Shown in pieces: positions 31,133 through 41,669 of a stretch of DNA of 64,000 nt (position 1 is its first letter; each line of letters begins with the position of its first letter). Origin of the DNA: Armatimonadota bacterium (GTDB lineage Bacteria > Armatimonadota > UBA5829 > DTJY01); assembly GCA_023511795.1 (NCBI GenBank), contig JAIMAU010000001.1:512384-576383 (forward strand). Reading direction: 5' to 3'. The notes under the pieces are model-generated. The model was not told the origin of the DNA. It was given only the letters and a program-made list of their open reading frames with translations, and did no database searches. The position numbers were made by a program, and so were the translations under genes.

Positions 31133-31213
31133 GCTCGGAGTAGATTTGGTAAGTTGTTCGGCATTGACAGCTAGCATTCGAAAAGTTGCGCACAGGGCAC
31201 ATGGAGGAAACTT

Positions 31214-31612
31214 ATGTCAATTACCGATCCAATTGCAGATATGCTAACCAGGATTCGAAATGCAAATGCAGCAGGTCACGAAAGTACCGAAGTTGATATG
31301 TCGAAAATGAACCTGGAGATAGTCAAAATTCTGCAATCCGAAGGATTTATCAAAAGCTATGAAATAGTTAAGGGCCAGACACATGACCTAATAAAAGTTC
31401 ACCTAAAATATGGCCCTCGAAAGGAAAAAGTCATTACGAACCTGAAGCGCGTGAGCAAACCAGGCTTGCGAATATATGCAAAAAAGGGAGAAATCCCACG
31501 AGTTCTTGGCAGTCTGGGCATAGCAATAATCAGCACGTCGAAGGGTATAATGACCGACCGCGAGGCCAGAAGGTTAGGAGTGGGCGGCGAGGTCTTGTGC
31601 TATGTCTGGTAG
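31214..31612 (+). CDS. rpsH: 30S ribosomal protein S8
   Basis: S8 binds 16S rRNA helix 21 and in E. coli represses the spc operon. 132 residues, with [14 protein letters not shown] at the start and the RNA-binding [13 protein letters not shown] motif. Confidence 0.98.
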   Translation: MSITDPIADMLTRIRNANAAGHESTEVDMSKMNLEIVKILQSEGFIKSYEIVKGQTHDLIKVHLKYGPRKEKVITNLKRVSKPGLRIYAKKGEIPRVLGSLGIAIISTSKGIMTDREARRLGVGGEVLCYVW

Positions 31613-31623
31613 GAGGGCTTAGG

Positions 31624-32199
31624 ATGTCTAGAATTGGCAAGATGCCCATTCCAATCCCGGAAGGGGTCAAAGTAGATATAACGGACAATGTAGTTACGGT
31701 AACCGGACCCAAAGGAACTTTATCGCAAAGAATTCATCCTGATATGGATGTAGCGATAGAAGACAAAAGTATTGTTGTGCGTCGGCCCTCAGACGATAGG
31801 ATGCACAGGTCGCTTCATGGGCTTACTCGAACATTGATTGCCAACATGGTTGAAGGCGTAACAAAAGGCTTCGAGAAAGTCCTGCACATCTACGGAACCG
31901 GCTACCGCGCAGAGTTGGTAGGTAAGAATTTGAGCATACAAGTCGGCTACTCGCACCCAGTTATCGTTGAGCCGAGGCCAGGGATTTCTTTTGAGGTTGG
32001 CCAAACATCAGTGCAATATGAGGGTCGTGAGACCAGAATACCAGTCATTACCGTACGCGGGATAGACAAGCAAGTTGTTGGCCAACAGGCAGCCGATATT
32101 CGTCGGATACGCAAGCCTGAGCCTTACAAGGGCAAAGGTATTAGATATGCAACAGAAGTTGTGCGTCGTAAAGTCGGAAAGAGCGGCAAGGGCGCTTAG
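31624..32199 (+). CDS. rplF: 50S ribosomal protein L6
   Basis: L6 lies near the GTPase-associated centre. ATG 31624 after TAGGAGGG gives [15 protein letters not shown]; the frame extends upstream but overlaps rpsH. 191 residues, with the [11 protein letters not shown] signature near the C-terminus. Confidence 0.97.
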   Translation: MSRIGKMPIPIPEGVKVDITDNVVTVTGPKGTLSQRIHPDMDVAIEDKSIVVRRPSDDRMHRSLHGLTRTLIANMVEGVTKGFEKVLHIYGTGYRAELVGKNLSIQVGYSHPVIVEPRPGISFEVGQTSVQYEGRETRIPVITVRGIDKQVVGQQAADIRRIRKPEPYKGKGIRYATEVVRRKVGKSGKGA

Positions 32200-32216
32200 T
32201 GGAGGTATTTAACTAT

Positions 32217-32576
32217 ATGAATAAAAAGCAGTTAATGCGCCTTAAGAGACACGAGCGAATAAGGAAGCGCGTTACGGGTGTGCCTGAACGCCCTAGATTG
32301 AATGTCTTCCGTAGCCTCTACAATATATATGCTCAAATCATTGATGATACAAAAGGCCAAACGCTAGTCTCAGCGTCCACACTAGACAAAGAAATTAAGG
32401 AAAAGATCAAGAGTGGGGGAACTGTAGAAGCAGCGAAAGCCGTTGGCGAGTTGCTAGCACAGCGTGCCAAAGAAAAGAAGATCACGAAAGTGGTTTTCGA
32501 TCGCGGTGGCTATAAGTATCACGGCAGGGTGAAAAGCCTGGCGGAGGCTGCGAGAGCAGGCGGATTGGAATTCTAG
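32217..32576 (+). CDS. rplR: 50S ribosomal protein L18
   Basis: L18 binds 5S rRNA with L5. ATG 32217 follows GGAGG by 11 bp; an in-frame GTG at 32199 overlaps the rplF stop and is less likely. 119 residues, with the [21 protein letters not shown]-terminal signature. Confidence 0.97.
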   Translation: MNKKQLMRLKRHERIRKRVTGVPERPRLNVFRSLYNIYAQIIDDTKGQTLVSASTLDKEIKEKIKSGGTVEAAKAVGELLAQRAKEKKITKVVFDRGGYKYHGRVKSLAEAARAGGLEF

Positions 32577-32585
32577 GAGGATTTT

Positions 32586-33197
32586 ATGCCGAGAATCGAA
32601 GCAGATAAGCTGAACCTGGAGGAGCGGGTTATTCGGACAAATAAGGTCCAGAAAACTCATAAAGGGGGTCGCACCCTCAGTTGGAATGCTCTGGTAGTGG
32701 TTGGTGATGGAGAAGGCCATGTTGGCTTAGGCTTAGGCAAAGCACGTGCCGTTCCTGACGCTATACGCAAAGGCGTTGAGGATGCGAAAAAGAACCTAAT
32801 AGAAATTCCATTGGTTGGCACGACAATCCCTCATGATGTGATAGGACAAGCCGGTGCGTCAATGGTACTTCTAAAGCCGGCGTCTCCAGGTACTGGCATT
32901 GTAGCGGGAGGGGCGGTACGGCCAATCCTCGAAGTGGCGGGCATTCGTGATGCATTGGCAAAATCATTAGGTTCACCAAACGCCATAAACACTGCAAGAG
33001 CAACAATAGACTGCCTGCGAAAGCTCAAAAGAGCCGAGCAGGTTGCCCAAATGAGGGGCAAGTCTATCGAAGAACTTCTTCCGAAGGGTGTTCTAGCTGT
33101 AATGGCTGCTACTGAAACAACCCCTAGCTTCGAGACGGCAAGTGAGGAGAAAGAAGAAGCAATGTTAGCTGCTTCGGAGGACGAGTCAAATGATTAA
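32586..33197 (+). CDS. rpsE: 30S ribosomal protein S5, with acidic C-terminal tail
   Basis: S5 acts in decoding fidelity and mRNA unwinding. 203 residues: the normal core ([16 protein letters not shown] and [13 protein letters not shown]) followed by about 30 extra residues rich in Glu, Ser and Ala. Overlaps rpmD by 8 nt. Confidence 0.97.
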   Translation: MPRIEADKLNLEERVIRTNKVQKTHKGGRTLSWNALVVVGDGEGHVGLGLGKARAVPDAIRKGVEDAKKNLIEIPLVGTTIPHDVIGQAGASMVLLKPASPGTGIVAGGAVRPILEVAGIRDALAKSLGSPNAINTARATIDCLRKLKRAEQVAQMRGKSIEELLPKGVLAVMAATETTPSFETASEEKEEAMLAASEDESND

Positions 33198-33402
33198 AAT
33201 TACTCTAAGAAAGAGTCCTATAGGCTATAGTGAAAAACAGCGGCGGACCCTGACGGCGCTAGGTCTCAGACGGCTAAACTCGTCAACTATAAAACCAGAT
33301 AATCCGCAGATTCGCGGAATGGTTAAGAGGGTTATTCATCTTGTGGAAGTAGAGCCGGTTGAAAATGATGCGGTAGGAGGCAAAGAAAGTGAGACTAAGT
33401 GA
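33190..33402 (+). CDS. rpmD: 50S ribosomal protein L30
   Basis: L30, 70 residues, with the family pattern [19 protein letters not shown] and [14 protein letters not shown]; the last 10 residues are an acidic tail. Starts inside rpsE and ends inside the first codons of rplO. Confidence 0.94.
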   Translation: MIKITLRKSPIGYSEKQRRTLTALGLRRLNSSTIKPDNPQIRGMVKRVIHLVEVEPVENDAVGGKESETK

Positions 33403-33823
33403 GCTAAAGCCAGCACCTGGCGCCGTCCACAGGCGGAAGCGCGTTGGAAGGGGAATAGGCTCGGGTCATGGAGTGACTGCGGGAAAAGGAACGAAAGGTC
33501 AAAAGGCTAGAGGAAAAATACGCCTGGGCTTCGAGGGAGGCCAGACTCCTCTACATCGCAGGCTACCCCAGCGCCGTGGTTTTACAAACATATTCAAAAA
33601 AGAATACGCCATCGTTAATCTAGACCAATTGGCAAAGCTAAGCGAAGACACCATAACGCCAGAGCTTCTTCTGGAAAAAGGGATAATAAAAGATCTTAAA
33701 GATGGCGTTCGGGTTTTGGGGCGAGGAGATATTGATAGAGCAATAACGGTGCGTGCACACCATTTTAGCAAAACAGCTGAAGAAAAAATCAAAGCCAAAG
33801 GTGGAACAACGGAGGTAATTTAA
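33389..33823 (+). CDS. rplO: 50S ribosomal protein L15
   Basis: L15, 144 residues, GTG start overlapping rpmD by 14 nt. The N-terminal rRNA-binding segment ([11 protein letters not shown]...[10 protein letters not shown]) and the C-terminal fold are normal. Adjacent to secY as in most bacteria. Confidence 0.97.
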   Translation: MRLSELKPAPGAVHRRKRVGRGIGSGHGVTAGKGTKGQKARGKIRLGFEGGQTPLHRRLPQRRGFTNIFKKEYAIVNLDQLAKLSEDTITPELLLEKGIIKDLKDGVRVLGRGDIDRAITVRAHHFSKTAEEKIKAKGGTTEVI

Positions 33824-35101
33824 TTGCTCCAATCCATTGTCGCAGCATTTAAGCTTCCTGACCTGCGGAGGCGAATATTATTCGTGTTTGGTATGTTCGC
33901 AGTCTTTGTTATTGGACTGCACATACCTGTTCCAGGTATTGACCGCGAAAAAATGGCGGAACTTTTCCAGCAAGGCGGCTTGCTGGGAATGGTTGACGTG
34001 TTTTCAGGCGGCGCGTTGAAGAAGTATACAATACTTGCTATGGGAATTGCGCCCTACATTAACGCGTCTATTATAATGCAGCTCCTGACGGTTGCTGTAC
34101 CTAGCCTCGAGGCTATGGCAAAAGAAGGAGAGCATGGAAGGAAAAAGATAGCGCAGTATACTCGCTATCTTACAGTCGTCTTGGCGGCATTTCAGGCTGC
34201 AGGAATGAACAGTATGCTCCAGCGTATTGGTATTCTTCAGGCGACACCGTGGCACTTTGTCCAGATCGTTGTAACCCTTACAGCAGGAACGGCATTCCTA
34301 ATGTGGATGGGCGAACAGATTCAGGATAAGGGTATCGGCAATGGTGTGTCGTTGATGATTTTCGTTGGAATTGTGGCTAGCTTGCCGCCGCAAATAATGA
34401 GCACAATAGAAATGATTCAAGGCGGGGCATACCCAATTCCGAAAGTCGTGGCACTGATAGTATTGTTCATTGGAACCGTTGTGGGAATTGTTGCCGTTCA
34501 GCAAGCGCAGAGGAAAATACCTATTCAGCACGTAAAAAGAGTCGTTGGCAACAAAGTATATGGCGGGGCAACTTCGTACATGCCACTGCGGGTAAACTCT
34601 GCGGGCGTTATCCCTATCATCTTTGCAATCTCGATACAGATGTTTCCCGCTACCATTGCGCAATTTGCAGGTAGCGGAAGGTTCGGAGAAACGGTTAGGT
34701 ATATAGCTAATTTATTCTCACCTGGTGCGAGCATCTGGGCAGCAATCGTTTATGCCGCCCTTATCATATTCTTCACGTATTTCTACACGGCTGTGCAGTT
34801 CAATGTGCCTGAAGTTGCCGAAAATATGAAGAAATATGGTTCATTTATACCTGGAATCAGACCTGGGAAGCCGACGCTAGAGTACCTTGACCGTGTAATG
34901 TCGAGAATAACGCTAGGAGGCGCGATTTTCTTGTGTATTATTGCTCTGCTCCAATATTGGGCGCCTCAGCTTACAGGGATACAGACATTCTACTTAGTTG
35001 GTGGTACATCACTTCTGATTGTAGTCGGTGTGGCACTTGAGACTGTGCAAGCCATGGAAGCCCAGCTTCTCATGAGGCATTACGAGGGATTCATTAAGTA
35101 A
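33824..35101 (+). CDS. secY: Preprotein translocase subunit SecY
   Basis: SecY is the channel of the Sec translocon in the inner membrane. TTG start 9 bp after GGAGG; 425 residues with ten predicted membrane helices. The plug-region and TM2 motif (HIPVPGID) and the lateral-gate segment GIAPYINASIIMQLL are present, as is the cytosolic loop with the IPGIRPGKPT motif. The first codon abuts rplO and the stop abuts adk. Confidence 0.97.
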   Translation: MLQSIVAAFKLPDLRRRILFVFGMFAVFVIGLHIPVPGIDREKMAELFQQGGLLGMVDVFSGGALKKYTILAMGIAPYINASIIMQLLTVAVPSLEAMAKEGEHGRKKIAQYTRYLTVVLAAFQAAGMNSMLQRIGILQATPWHFVQIVVTLTAGTAFLMWMGEQIQDKGIGNGVSLMIFVGIVASLPPQIMSTIEMIQGGAYPIPKVVALIVLFIGTVVGIVAVQQAQRKIPIQHVKRVVGNKVYGGATSYMPLRVNSAGVIPIIFAISIQMFPATIAQFAGSGRFGETVRYIANLFSPGASIWAAIVYAALIIFFTYFYTAVQFNVPEVAENMKKYGSFIPGIRPGKPTLEYLDRVMSRITLGGAIFLCIIALLQYWAPQLTGIQTFYLVGGTSLLIVVGVALETVQAMEAQLLMRHYEGFIK

Positions 35102-35758
35102 ATGAGATTAGTATTATTGGGACCGCCCGGAGCAGGTAAAGGCACGCAGGCGTCGCTTATTTCTAAAAAATATAAAATACCGCATATCTCAACAGGAGAT
35201 ATTCTAAGAGAAGCAGTAAAACAAGGCACGGAACTAGGACGTAAGGCCCAGGAGTATATGCAAAAGGGCGAACTAGTGCCGGATGAAATCGTGATTGGCA
35301 TTGTAGTAGAGCGCATTCAACAGCCTGATTGCCAAAACGGATTCATGCTTGACGGATTTCCGCGAACGGTAGTTCAGGCAGAAGCGCTCGATGAGGAGCT
35401 TCGTAAGCGCAACCAAGAATTGGATGCTGTTCTTTGTTTCGAAGTTGATGAAGAAGAAATAGTTCGCAGAATAAGCGGGCGTCGTGTTTGCGAGAAATGC
35501 GGTGCGGTATACAATGTTAATAATCTAACCTCTGGGAAAGAGGATGGGATTTGCGACAAATGCGGTGGTAGGTTAGCAACCCGACCTGACGACGAACCAG
35601 AAGCCGTGCGCAGGAGGCTGCAGGTCTATAAAAAGCAGACAGAACCATTGATTGATTACTACCGCCGAAAAAGCATTTTGAAGACAGTAAAAGCAGTAGG
35701 AGCGGTTCAAGAGATATTTGCCAGGGTTGAAGAGATTCTTGGAAGTGGTGATGTTTAA
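35102..35758 (+). CDS. adk: Adenylate kinase
   Basis: Converts AMP and ATP to two ADP. 218 residues. P-loop GPPGAGKGT (residues 7-15), AMP-site segment HISTGDILR, and a long LID domain with a four-Cys zinc site (CEKCG and CDKCG), the Gram-positive/thermophile form. Its ATG follows the secY stop directly. Confidence 0.97.
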   Translation: MRLVLLGPPGAGKGTQASLISKKYKIPHISTGDILREAVKQGTELGRKAQEYMQKGELVPDEIVIGIVVERIQQPDCQNGFMLDGFPRTVVQAEALDEELRKRNQELDAVLCFEVDEEEIVRRISGRRVCEKCGAVYNVNNLTSGKEDGICDKCGGRLATRPDDEPEAVRRRLQVYKKQTEPLIDYYRRKSILKTVKAVGAVQEIFARVEEILGSGDV

Positions 35759-35856
35759 AAGTGCATAGTTCGGACCCGGGTTTTATCGGTGGTTATATTA
35801 TACGCCAATAAGACAGGCCCACAGCCTTTCAGCGCAGTCCATCTAAGCCGGTTGGC

Positions 35857-36633
35857 ATGATAATAATTAAGACAAAGCAAGAAATCGAAAAAATGCGCCG
35901 AGCTGGGCGGGTAGTTGCAGCTGCACTAGCGCAGCTTGAGGCTTCAATAATCCCAAACAAAACTACCACTGCCGATCTTGATAAACTAGCGGCTTCAATT
36001 CTAGAGAAATGGAACGCTATACCATCGTTTAAGGGTTATCGTGGCTACCCAGCGGTGATATGTGTTGCAGTAAATGAAGAAGTGGTTCATGGGATACCTG
36101 GCCCAAGAGTACTTAAAGAAGGTGATATAGTCGGAATTGACATTGGCGCTATCGTGGAAGGCTATCATGCCGATTCGGCGATAACTGTAGGCGTAGGCGA
36201 AATCTCTCCGCTAGCTGCGAAGTTGATAAGGGTCACGAGGGAAGCCCTATTCTGTGGGATTGCAAAGGCACGGGTAGGTAATAGACTTACTGATATTTCA
36301 GCAGCAATCCAAGAGCACGCTGAAAAGAATAACTTCTCGGTTGTTCGTGATTTAGTTGGCCATGGTATCGGTCGAAGCATGCACGAGGATCCGCAAGTGC
36401 CGAACTTTGGCCGTCCAGGGCGGGGACCGCGTTTGGAGGAAGGCATGACTTTGGCCATTGAGCCAATGCTGAACGCAGGAGGCTACCAGGTAGAAAGCCT
36501 CCAAGATCAATGGACGATAGTAACGAAAGATAGAAGCCTTTCGGCTCATTTCGAGCATACTGTCGCAGTTACATCAAAGGGACCAGACATTCTTACTTTG
36601 CGCGAAGGGGAAGAAATCCCTGCGTTAAAATAA
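35857..36633 (+). CDS. map: Type I methionine aminopeptidase
   Basis: Removes the initiator Met from new proteins. 258 residues, type I without N-terminal zinc extension. Metal ligands are visible in DIGAIVEGYHADSA, GHGIGRSMHEDP, TLAIEPM and AHFEHTVAVT. ATG 35857; ribosome binding site weak. It lies 98 bp after adk and is the last gene before a fresh promoter. Confidence 0.96.
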   Translation: MIIIKTKQEIEKMRRAGRVVAAALAQLEASIIPNKTTTADLDKLAASILEKWNAIPSFKGYRGYPAVICVAVNEEVVHGIPGPRVLKEGDIVGIDIGAIVEGYHADSAITVGVGEISPLAAKLIRVTREALFCGIAKARVGNRLTDISAAIQEHAEKNNFSVVRDLVGHGIGRSMHEDPQVPNFGRPGRGPRLEEGMTLAIEPMLNAGGYQVESLQDQWTIVTKDRSLSAHFEHTVAVTSKGPDILTLREGEEIPALK

Positions 36634-36645
36634 ACAGAGCAGACC

Positions 36646-36674
36646 TTGATAAAAGACTAGTTTTTATGTATAAT
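36646..36674 (+). promoter_or_regulatory. Promoter of rpmJ-rpsM-rpsK-rpsD-rpoA-rplQ
   Basis: TTGATA (36646-36651), 17 bp, TATAAT (36669-36674). It lies in the map-rpmJ gap, where infA would be expected, 63 bp before rpmJ. Confidence 0.8.
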
Positions 36675-36736
36675 AAAAAATCTGCGCCGGCTTTGTTGAA
36701 AGAAAAGCAGAAAGAACAAGCAAATGGAGGCAGATA

Positions 36737-36850
36737 GTGAAAGTTAGAGCTTCTGTGAAAAAAATTTGCGACAAATGCAAAATAATCCGACGCGAAGGTG
36801 TTGTGCGGGTGATTTGTGTAAATCCCAAGCATAAACAGCGGCAAGGGTAG
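36737..36850 (+). CDS. rpmJ: 50S ribosomal protein L36, zinc form
   Basis: A 37-residue gene starting at GTG 36737 after TGGAGG. The product [20 protein letters not shown] (first 20 after Val) carries Cys11, Cys14, Cys27 and a His (NPKHKQRQG), the zinc set of the C+ L36 form. Ends 16 bp before rpsM. Confidence 0.97.
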   Translation: MKVRASVKKICDKCKIIRREGVVRVICVNPKHKQRQG

Positions 36851-36865
36851 GTGGAGGTGTAAAGT

Positions 36866-37240
36866 TTGGCTAGAATAGCAGGTGTAGATCTACCCCGCGA
36901 TAAGCGGGTTGACGTGGCGCTCACTTATATTTATGGCATTGGGCCTTCTAGCAGCCGCAAGATTTTGGAACAGACGGGCGTCGAGCCAAGTACGCGAGTA
37001 CGCGACTTAACGGAGTCCGAGGTTAGCAAACTCAGGGAAGTTATTGAACGCGAATACCGCGTAGAAGGAGACCTTCGGCGGCAGGTGTCAATGAATATAA
37101 GGCGTCTCATGGAGATTGGTTGCTATCGAGGGCTAAGACACCGTCGTGGCTTGCCGGTAAGAGGGCAGAGAACCAGCACAAACGCACGCACCCGCAAGGG
37201 CCCGCGACGAACCGTCGGAGTCAAGAGGAAGAAGAAATAA
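36866..37240 (+). CDS. rpsM: 30S ribosomal protein S13
   Basis: S13 contacts P-site tRNA and forms bridges to the 50S. TTG start after GGAGGTG; 124 residues with the [15 protein letters not shown] start, the [16 protein letters not shown] signature and a basic tail. Confidence 0.97.
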   Translation: MARIAGVDLPRDKRVDVALTYIYGIGPSSSRKILEQTGVEPSTRVRDLTESEVSKLREVIEREYRVEGDLRRQVSMNIRRLMEIGCYRGLRHRRGLPVRGQRTSTNARTRKGPRRTVGVKRKKK

Positions 37241-37255
37241 GGAGGTATCCCGGGC

Positions 37256-37651
37256 GTGGCTAAAAAGGCAGCAGCCGCAAAAGGCAAACCAAAAGAAAAG
37301 AAAAACATTGCTCAAGGGATCGCCCATATCAAATCGACATTCAATAATACAATCGTTTCTATCACCGATACTAAGGGTGAGGTTATAGCTTGGGCTTCCG
37401 CGGGTACTGTTGGTTTCAAAGGTACAAAAAAAGGTACGCCATTTGCAGCGCAGATGGCGGCGGAGTCATGTGCCCGTAAAGCAATGGAACATGGAGTTAA
37501 GCGAGTTGACGTTTATGTTCGAGGCCCAGGCTCAGGTCGAGAGACTGCAATTCGTTCATTACAGGCAGTTGGACTGGATGTTAGCTCGATCAAAGATGTT
37601 ACGCCTATTCCACATAATGGGTGCAGACCACCCAAGAGGCGAAGAGTTTAG
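37256..37651 (+). CDS. rpsK: 30S ribosomal protein S11
   Basis: S11 is a platform protein near the E site. GTG start after AAGGAGG; 131 residues, with the [10 protein letters not shown] and [18 protein letters not shown] signatures. Confidence 0.97.
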   Translation: MAKKAAAAKGKPKEKKNIAQGIAHIKSTFNNTIVSITDTKGEVIAWASAGTVGFKGTKKGTPFAAQMAAESCARKAMEHGVKRVDVYVRGPGSGRETAIRSLQAVGLDVSSIKDVTPIPHNGCRPPKRRRV

Positions 37652-37664
37652 GAGAAGATAGACA

Positions 37665-38291
37665 ATGGCTGTTACATCTGGAGCTGTTTGCAGGATGTGT
37701 CGTCGGGAAGGCATGAAGCTTTTCTTGAAAGGCGAGCGTTGCTATTCAAGAAAGTGTTCTTTTGAAAGGAGAAGCTATCCTCCCGGCCAGCATGGCCAGA
37801 CACGTCCAGGCAAGATAAAAGAGTATGGAGCTCAGCTTAGAGAAAAACAAAAGTTGCGCAGAATCTATGGCGTCAGAGAGACACAACTTCGAATCTATAT
37901 CAAAGAGGCTATACGCAGGAGGGGTGTTACTGGCGAAACATTGCTCCAGTTGCTGGAGTCAAGGCTTGACAACGTGGTTTACAGACTAGGATTCGCATCT
38001 TCTCGAGCAATGGCCCGTGAACTCGTAAGCCATGGACATTTCCTGGTTAACGGACAAAAGGTTAATACGCCTTCCTATCTTGTCAAACCAGGCGATGTCA
38101 TCGAAGTGAAGCCGAAAAGTAAGGATATTATTCCCATCGTGGAATCTCTTCAAGCAACTGCGGGCAGGGTACCACCATGGCTCGAACTCGACGCGGAAGC
38201 AAAAAAAGGTAGGGTGCTACGATTACCTACTCGCGAAGAGATAGACACTCAGGTTGATGAAACACTAATCGTCGAGTTCTATTCAAGATAA
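37665..38291 (+). CDS. rpsD: 30S ribosomal protein S4, zinc form
   Basis: S4 starts 30S assembly. 208 residues. The N-terminus has CRMC and two further Cys (CYSRKC), the zinc-binding C+ form. The S4 RNA-binding domain ([20 protein letters not shown]) is intact. Confidence 0.97.
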   Translation: MAVTSGAVCRMCRREGMKLFLKGERCYSRKCSFERRSYPPGQHGQTRPGKIKEYGAQLREKQKLRRIYGVRETQLRIYIKEAIRRRGVTGETLLQLLESRLDNVVYRLGFASSRAMARELVSHGHFLVNGQKVNTPSYLVKPGDVIEVKPKSKDIIPIVESLQATAGRVPPWLELDAEAKKGRVLRLPTREEIDTQVDETLIVEFYSR

Positions 38292-38304
38292 TGGAGATGA
38301 AGAT

Positions 38305-39324
38305 ATGGAAGCAATTACGCCGCGCATAGAGGCTTTGTCTCAGACAGATACATATGGCAAATTCCTGGTCGAACCTCTGGAGCGAGGATTTGGAACAACC
38401 TTAGGCAACTCGCTCCGGCGCATATTACTGTCATCCATCCCCGGTGCGGCTATTACCTCCGTTAAAATCGAGGGGGTATTGCACGAATTCTCGACAATAC
38501 CGGGTGTGAAGGAAGACACAACGGAGCTTCTTCTGAACCTGAAAGACCTTCATATAAAGCTCCACCATGATGGAGCGGGTAGACCAGAGCCTAAGACAAT
38601 ATGGATTGATGTAAAAGGTGCAGGAGAAGTTACCGGTGCCGATATTCGCACGCCTGCCGAGGTTGAAATTGTTAATCCAGAGCTCCACATAGCAACCATC
38701 AGCGACGAATCGGCTAGTCTTTCTATGGAGATGACCGTGGAGCTTGGCAAAGGATATGTACTGCCTGAAAAACATGAGAGAATCAAGTCAACAATCGGCG
38801 TAATTCCAGTCGGAGCTGCGTTTACTCCTGTTAGAAAAGTGAATTTTATTGTGGAGCCAACAAGAGTAGGCCACAGAACAGACTTCGAGCGTCTCATATT
38901 AGAGATCTGGACAACCGGGGCAATTTCGCCGAAAGATGCTCTCGGCAAGTCTGCAGAGATACTTGAGCGACATATTCGGTTGTTTAGAGACTTTGCAGGA
39001 GGAGCAGGAACCGAATCGCTTGAAACTCAAGGAATAGTCGGTGATGAAGCCCAGCCTGCGGTCAGAGATGTAAGAATTGAGGAACTAGACTTCTCAGTTC
39101 GGACATATAACTGCCTTAAGAAAGCAAATATTATGACAATTGGCGAGCTAGTACAGATTAGTGAACAAGATTTAATGGGCATCAGGAACTTCGGTAAGAA
39201 ATCGCTCGCAGAGGTAAAAGAAAAGCTTGCACAGATGGGCTTAAGTCTCAAAAAGGTAGGCGGTGAATCGGCAACCGACGATATAGAATCGGAACAAGGC
39301 GAGGAGGCTGAAGCTGAGTACTAA
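38305..39324 (+). CDS. rpoA: DNA-directed RNA polymerase subunit alpha
   Basis: The alpha dimer starts polymerase assembly. 339 residues. N-terminal domain with GTTLGNSLRRILLSSIPG; C-terminal DNA/activator-binding domain (about 260-320) with YNCLKKANIMTIGELV and RNFGKKSLAEVKEKL; acidic tail at the end. Usual place between rpsD and rplQ. Confidence 0.98.
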   Translation: MEAITPRIEALSQTDTYGKFLVEPLERGFGTTLGNSLRRILLSSIPGAAITSVKIEGVLHEFSTIPGVKEDTTELLLNLKDLHIKLHHDGAGRPEPKTIWIDVKGAGEVTGADIRTPAEVEIVNPELHIATISDESASLSMEMTVELGKGYVLPEKHERIKSTIGVIPVGAAFTPVRKVNFIVEPTRVGHRTDFERLILEIWTTGAISPKDALGKSAEILERHIRLFRDFAGGAGTESLETQGIVGDEAQPAVRDVRIEELDFSVRTYNCLKKANIMTIGELVQISEQDLMGIRNFGKKSLAEVKEKLAQMGLSLKKVGGESATDDIESEQGEEAEAEY

Positions 39325-39384
39325 TCAGAATAACTTGGGAATGTAGTCCAGCCTTAGCGTTCTTGGAAAGGGAATGTTTTTAAA

Positions 39385-39741
39385 ATGCGACATAGAGTAG
39401 CATGGAGAAAATTTGGATTACCTAGCGACCAAAGAATGGCTCTACTTAAGAGTCTTCTGCGTGCTCTTATCGAGCGCGGAGAAATCCAGACAACAGAAGC
39501 TCGCGCAAAAGACCTGCGAAGCATAGCAGAAAAGGTAATAACAATTGCGAAGACCGACAGCCTGCATGCTAGACGGCAGGCTCGCAGATGGCTGAACGAC
39601 GAAAATCTGGTCAAAGTGCTTTTTGATAATGTGGCTCCCAAAGTTGCCGAGAAACCTGGGGGCTATACCAGAATTACAAAGCTTGGTTTCCGACGGGGCG
39701 ATGCTGCTCCAATGGTTAAAATAGAGCTTGCTACTGAGTAG
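39385..39741 (+). CDS. rplQ: 50S ribosomal protein L17
   Basis: L17 is located at the tunnel exit. 118 residues with the MRHRVAWRKFGLPSDQRMAL start and the GGYTRITKLGFRRGDAAPM signature. Confidence 0.97.
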   Translation: MRHRVAWRKFGLPSDQRMALLKSLLRALIERGEIQTTEARAKDLRSIAEKVITIAKTDSLHARRQARRWLNDENLVKVLFDNVAPKVAEKPGGYTRITKLGFRRGDAAPMVKIELATE

Positions 39742-39775
39742 GAAACGGCGAAGTTAGCTAAACAAGGCACACGTC

Positions 39776-40510
39776 GTGCGCAATATCAAGGCTGTCATAG
39801 ATTACGACGGTACCGATTTCTTCGGATTTCAAAAGCAGCCGAAGGTACGCACAGTTCAAGGAGAACTTGAAGCTGCTCTCGGCGAGCTCCTTAACGAGCC
39901 GGTTAGAGTTATTGGAGCAGGTCGAACTGATGCGGGAGTCCATGCAACAGGGCAAGTAATCAGTTTTCGTGCTGGGGGCACCATACCGATAGACAGGTTC
40001 CGCCCCGCACTCAATGGCATACTGCCGAAAGATATTAGGATAAAGACAGTCGAGCAAGTCTCGGATGAATTTCATGCTAGGTATTCGGCAAAGGCGCGGA
40101 CATATGTGTATTCAATTCTAAACCGTGAGATACCATCCGCGTTACTTGAGCGATATACTTGGCAGATAATTCAACCGCTGGACATTGAGAAAATGATTGC
40201 CGCCGCGCAAAAGCTTATTGGCATTCACGACTTTGCTTCGTTTGGGATGCCTGATAAGGCTAGTGGGAGCACTATCCGAAATCTCTGGGAATGTCGTATC
40301 TGGCGGCAAAAAGATCTGGTTCTTATTAAAATCAAAGCGAATGCATTTTTAAGAGGCATGGCGCGCGCTATCGTAGGTACGCTGGTCGAAGTTGGTCAGG
40401 AAGTGCTTCCTGTAGAAGGGATAGTTGAGATTTTGGCAGCTAGAAATCGACAAGCAGTGCGTTTAACAGCGCCGCCGCAAGGGTTGTTTTTGGTTAAAGT
40501 GGATTATTAA
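39776..40510 (+). CDS. truA: tRNA pseudouridine synthase A
   Basis: Makes pseudouridine at positions 38-40 of the tRNA anticodon arm. GTG start; 244 residues. The catalytic Asp lies in [14 protein letters not shown] (about residue 52), and the [14 protein letters not shown] and [13 protein letters not shown] motifs are present. It stands between rplQ and rplM, a common arrangement. Confidence 0.96.
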   Translation: MRNIKAVIDYDGTDFFGFQKQPKVRTVQGELEAALGELLNEPVRVIGAGRTDAGVHATGQVISFRAGGTIPIDRFRPALNGILPKDIRIKTVEQVSDEFHARYSAKARTYVYSILNREIPSALLERYTWQIIQPLDIEKMIAAAQKLIGIHDFASFGMPDKASGSTIRNLWECRIWRQKDLVLIKIKANAFLRGMARAIVGTLVEVGQEVLPVEGIVEILAARNRQAVRLTAPPQGLFLVKVDY

Positions 40511-40554
40511 AAAGTTTTTGCATTTTTATTCGTTATAATTTCGGGAGGATTTGC

Positions 40555-40980
40555 ATGAAAACCTACACGGCAAAGCCGCAGGAAATACAACGAACGTGGT
40601 ACGTAGTCGATGCTGCTGGGAAGCCACTCGGTCGTCTTGCTTCTCAAGTGGCAAAGATCTTGCGTGGCAAGCATAAGGCAATCTTTACGCCGCATGTAGA
40701 CACCGGAGACCATGTAATCATTATAAATGCAGAAAAAGTAGTCCTAACTGGCAAAAAGGCGGGCGAGCCAATATATTGGCATTCGGGTTATCCAGGAGGC
40801 TTAAAGAGCACGACTTATGGCAAAATGCTTTCTGAGAAGCCAGAGCAGCTTATCAGAAGAGCGATTAAAGGGATGCTTCCACATAATGCACTAGGCAGGA
40901 GAATTTTTAGAAAACTCAAAGTTTATCGAGGCGCCGAACATCCTCATGAGGCACAAAAGCCAGAGGCGCTTGAGATTTAG
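40555..40980 (+). CDS. rplM: 50S ribosomal protein L13
   Basis: L13, 141 residues, ATG after GGGAGG. Family motifs [16 protein letters not shown] and [20 protein letters not shown] are intact. A TATAAT at 40534-40539 precedes it but no -35 fits. Confidence 0.97.
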   Translation: MKTYTAKPQEIQRTWYVVDAAGKPLGRLASQVAKILRGKHKAIFTPHVDTGDHVIIINAEKVVLTGKKAGEPIYWHSGYPGGLKSTTYGKMLSEKPEQLIRRAIKGMLPHNALGRRIFRKLKVYRGAEHPHEAQKPEALEI

Positions 40981-40994
40981 GAGGAAACACAGTC

Positions 40995-41390
40995 TTGGTA
41001 GAGCAGGTTAAATACTACGCGACAGGCCATAGAAAAAACGCAACGGCAAAAGTATGGTTAACGCCTGGTGAGGGCATTATAACCATAAATGGCCGTCCGG
41101 CCGCCGAGTACCTCGGGCGCAAGACTCTCGAAATGATCATCCGACAGCCGTTGGAAGCTGTGGATGTCGCCGGGAAATATAACGTCATAGCACATGTGCT
41201 TGGCGGCGGCATTTCCGGCCAGGCGGGAGCAATCAGACATGGCATCTCTAAAGCTCTCGTTGTTGCTGATCCGGAACTGCGGCCTTTGTTGAGGAGAATG
41301 GGCTTCCTCACACGCGATCCAAGAGTAAAGGAGCGCAAGAAGTACGGCAGGAAGCGTGCGCGCCGCGGATTCCAGTTCTCGAAGCGTTAA
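40995..41390 (+). CDS. rpsI: 30S ribosomal protein S9
   Basis: S9 reaches the P site with its C-terminal tail. TTG start after TAGGAGG; 131 residues ending in the conserved [14 protein letters not shown], including the terminal Lys-Arg that contacts P-site tRNA. Last gene of the ribosomal region. Confidence 0.97.
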   Translation: MVEQVKYYATGHRKNATAKVWLTPGEGIITINGRPAAEYLGRKTLEMIIRQPLEAVDVAGKYNVIAHVLGGGISGQAGAIRHGISKALVVADPELRPLLRRMGFLTRDPRVKERKKYGRKRARRGFQFSKR

Positions 41391-41437
41391 AATATCTGGC
41401 CGTTTCTTGCAATAGAAAAGATTCGGCTGCGAATTAA

Positions 41438-41497
41438 GGGGCGAAGCATCGGCTTTTGTAATGAGTTAAACGATTTACAGAACCGAGGTCTCGCCCC
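41438..41497 (+). other. Inverted repeat in the rpsI-nlpC gap
   Basis: GGGGCGA (41438-41444) pairs with TCGCCCC (41491-41497) around a 46-nt loop, followed by ATTTG. It might be a weak terminator or part of a leader. The rest of the 279-bp gap contains only the promoter at 41599. Confidence 0.3.
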
Positions 41498-41598
41498 ATT
41501 TGCATGTTAAGGAGTGATGTGCTATATTTCAAATGCATCTAGCACTTGTACTTGCTAAAGTTCATACCTCAACCAAGCCGATAATTTGAAAGGCAGCG

Positions 41599-41626
41599 CT
41601 TACATCCAATTTTAAGCTGGTATACT
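41599..41626 (+). promoter_or_regulatory. Putative promoter of the NlpC/P60 gene
   Basis: CTTACA (41599-41604, 4 of 6), 16 bp, TATACT (41621-41626, 5 of 6), 43 bp before the chosen start. Confidence 0.5.
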
Positions 41627-41669
41627 ATAAACTGAAAATGTTTCTTTGCTTATGAGGAGAATTGAACTG

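Noticed and set aside
40534-40539. Promoter before rplM (TATAAT)
   Set aside because: No -35 hexamer stands at a suitable distance; the gene can be read from the upstream operon.
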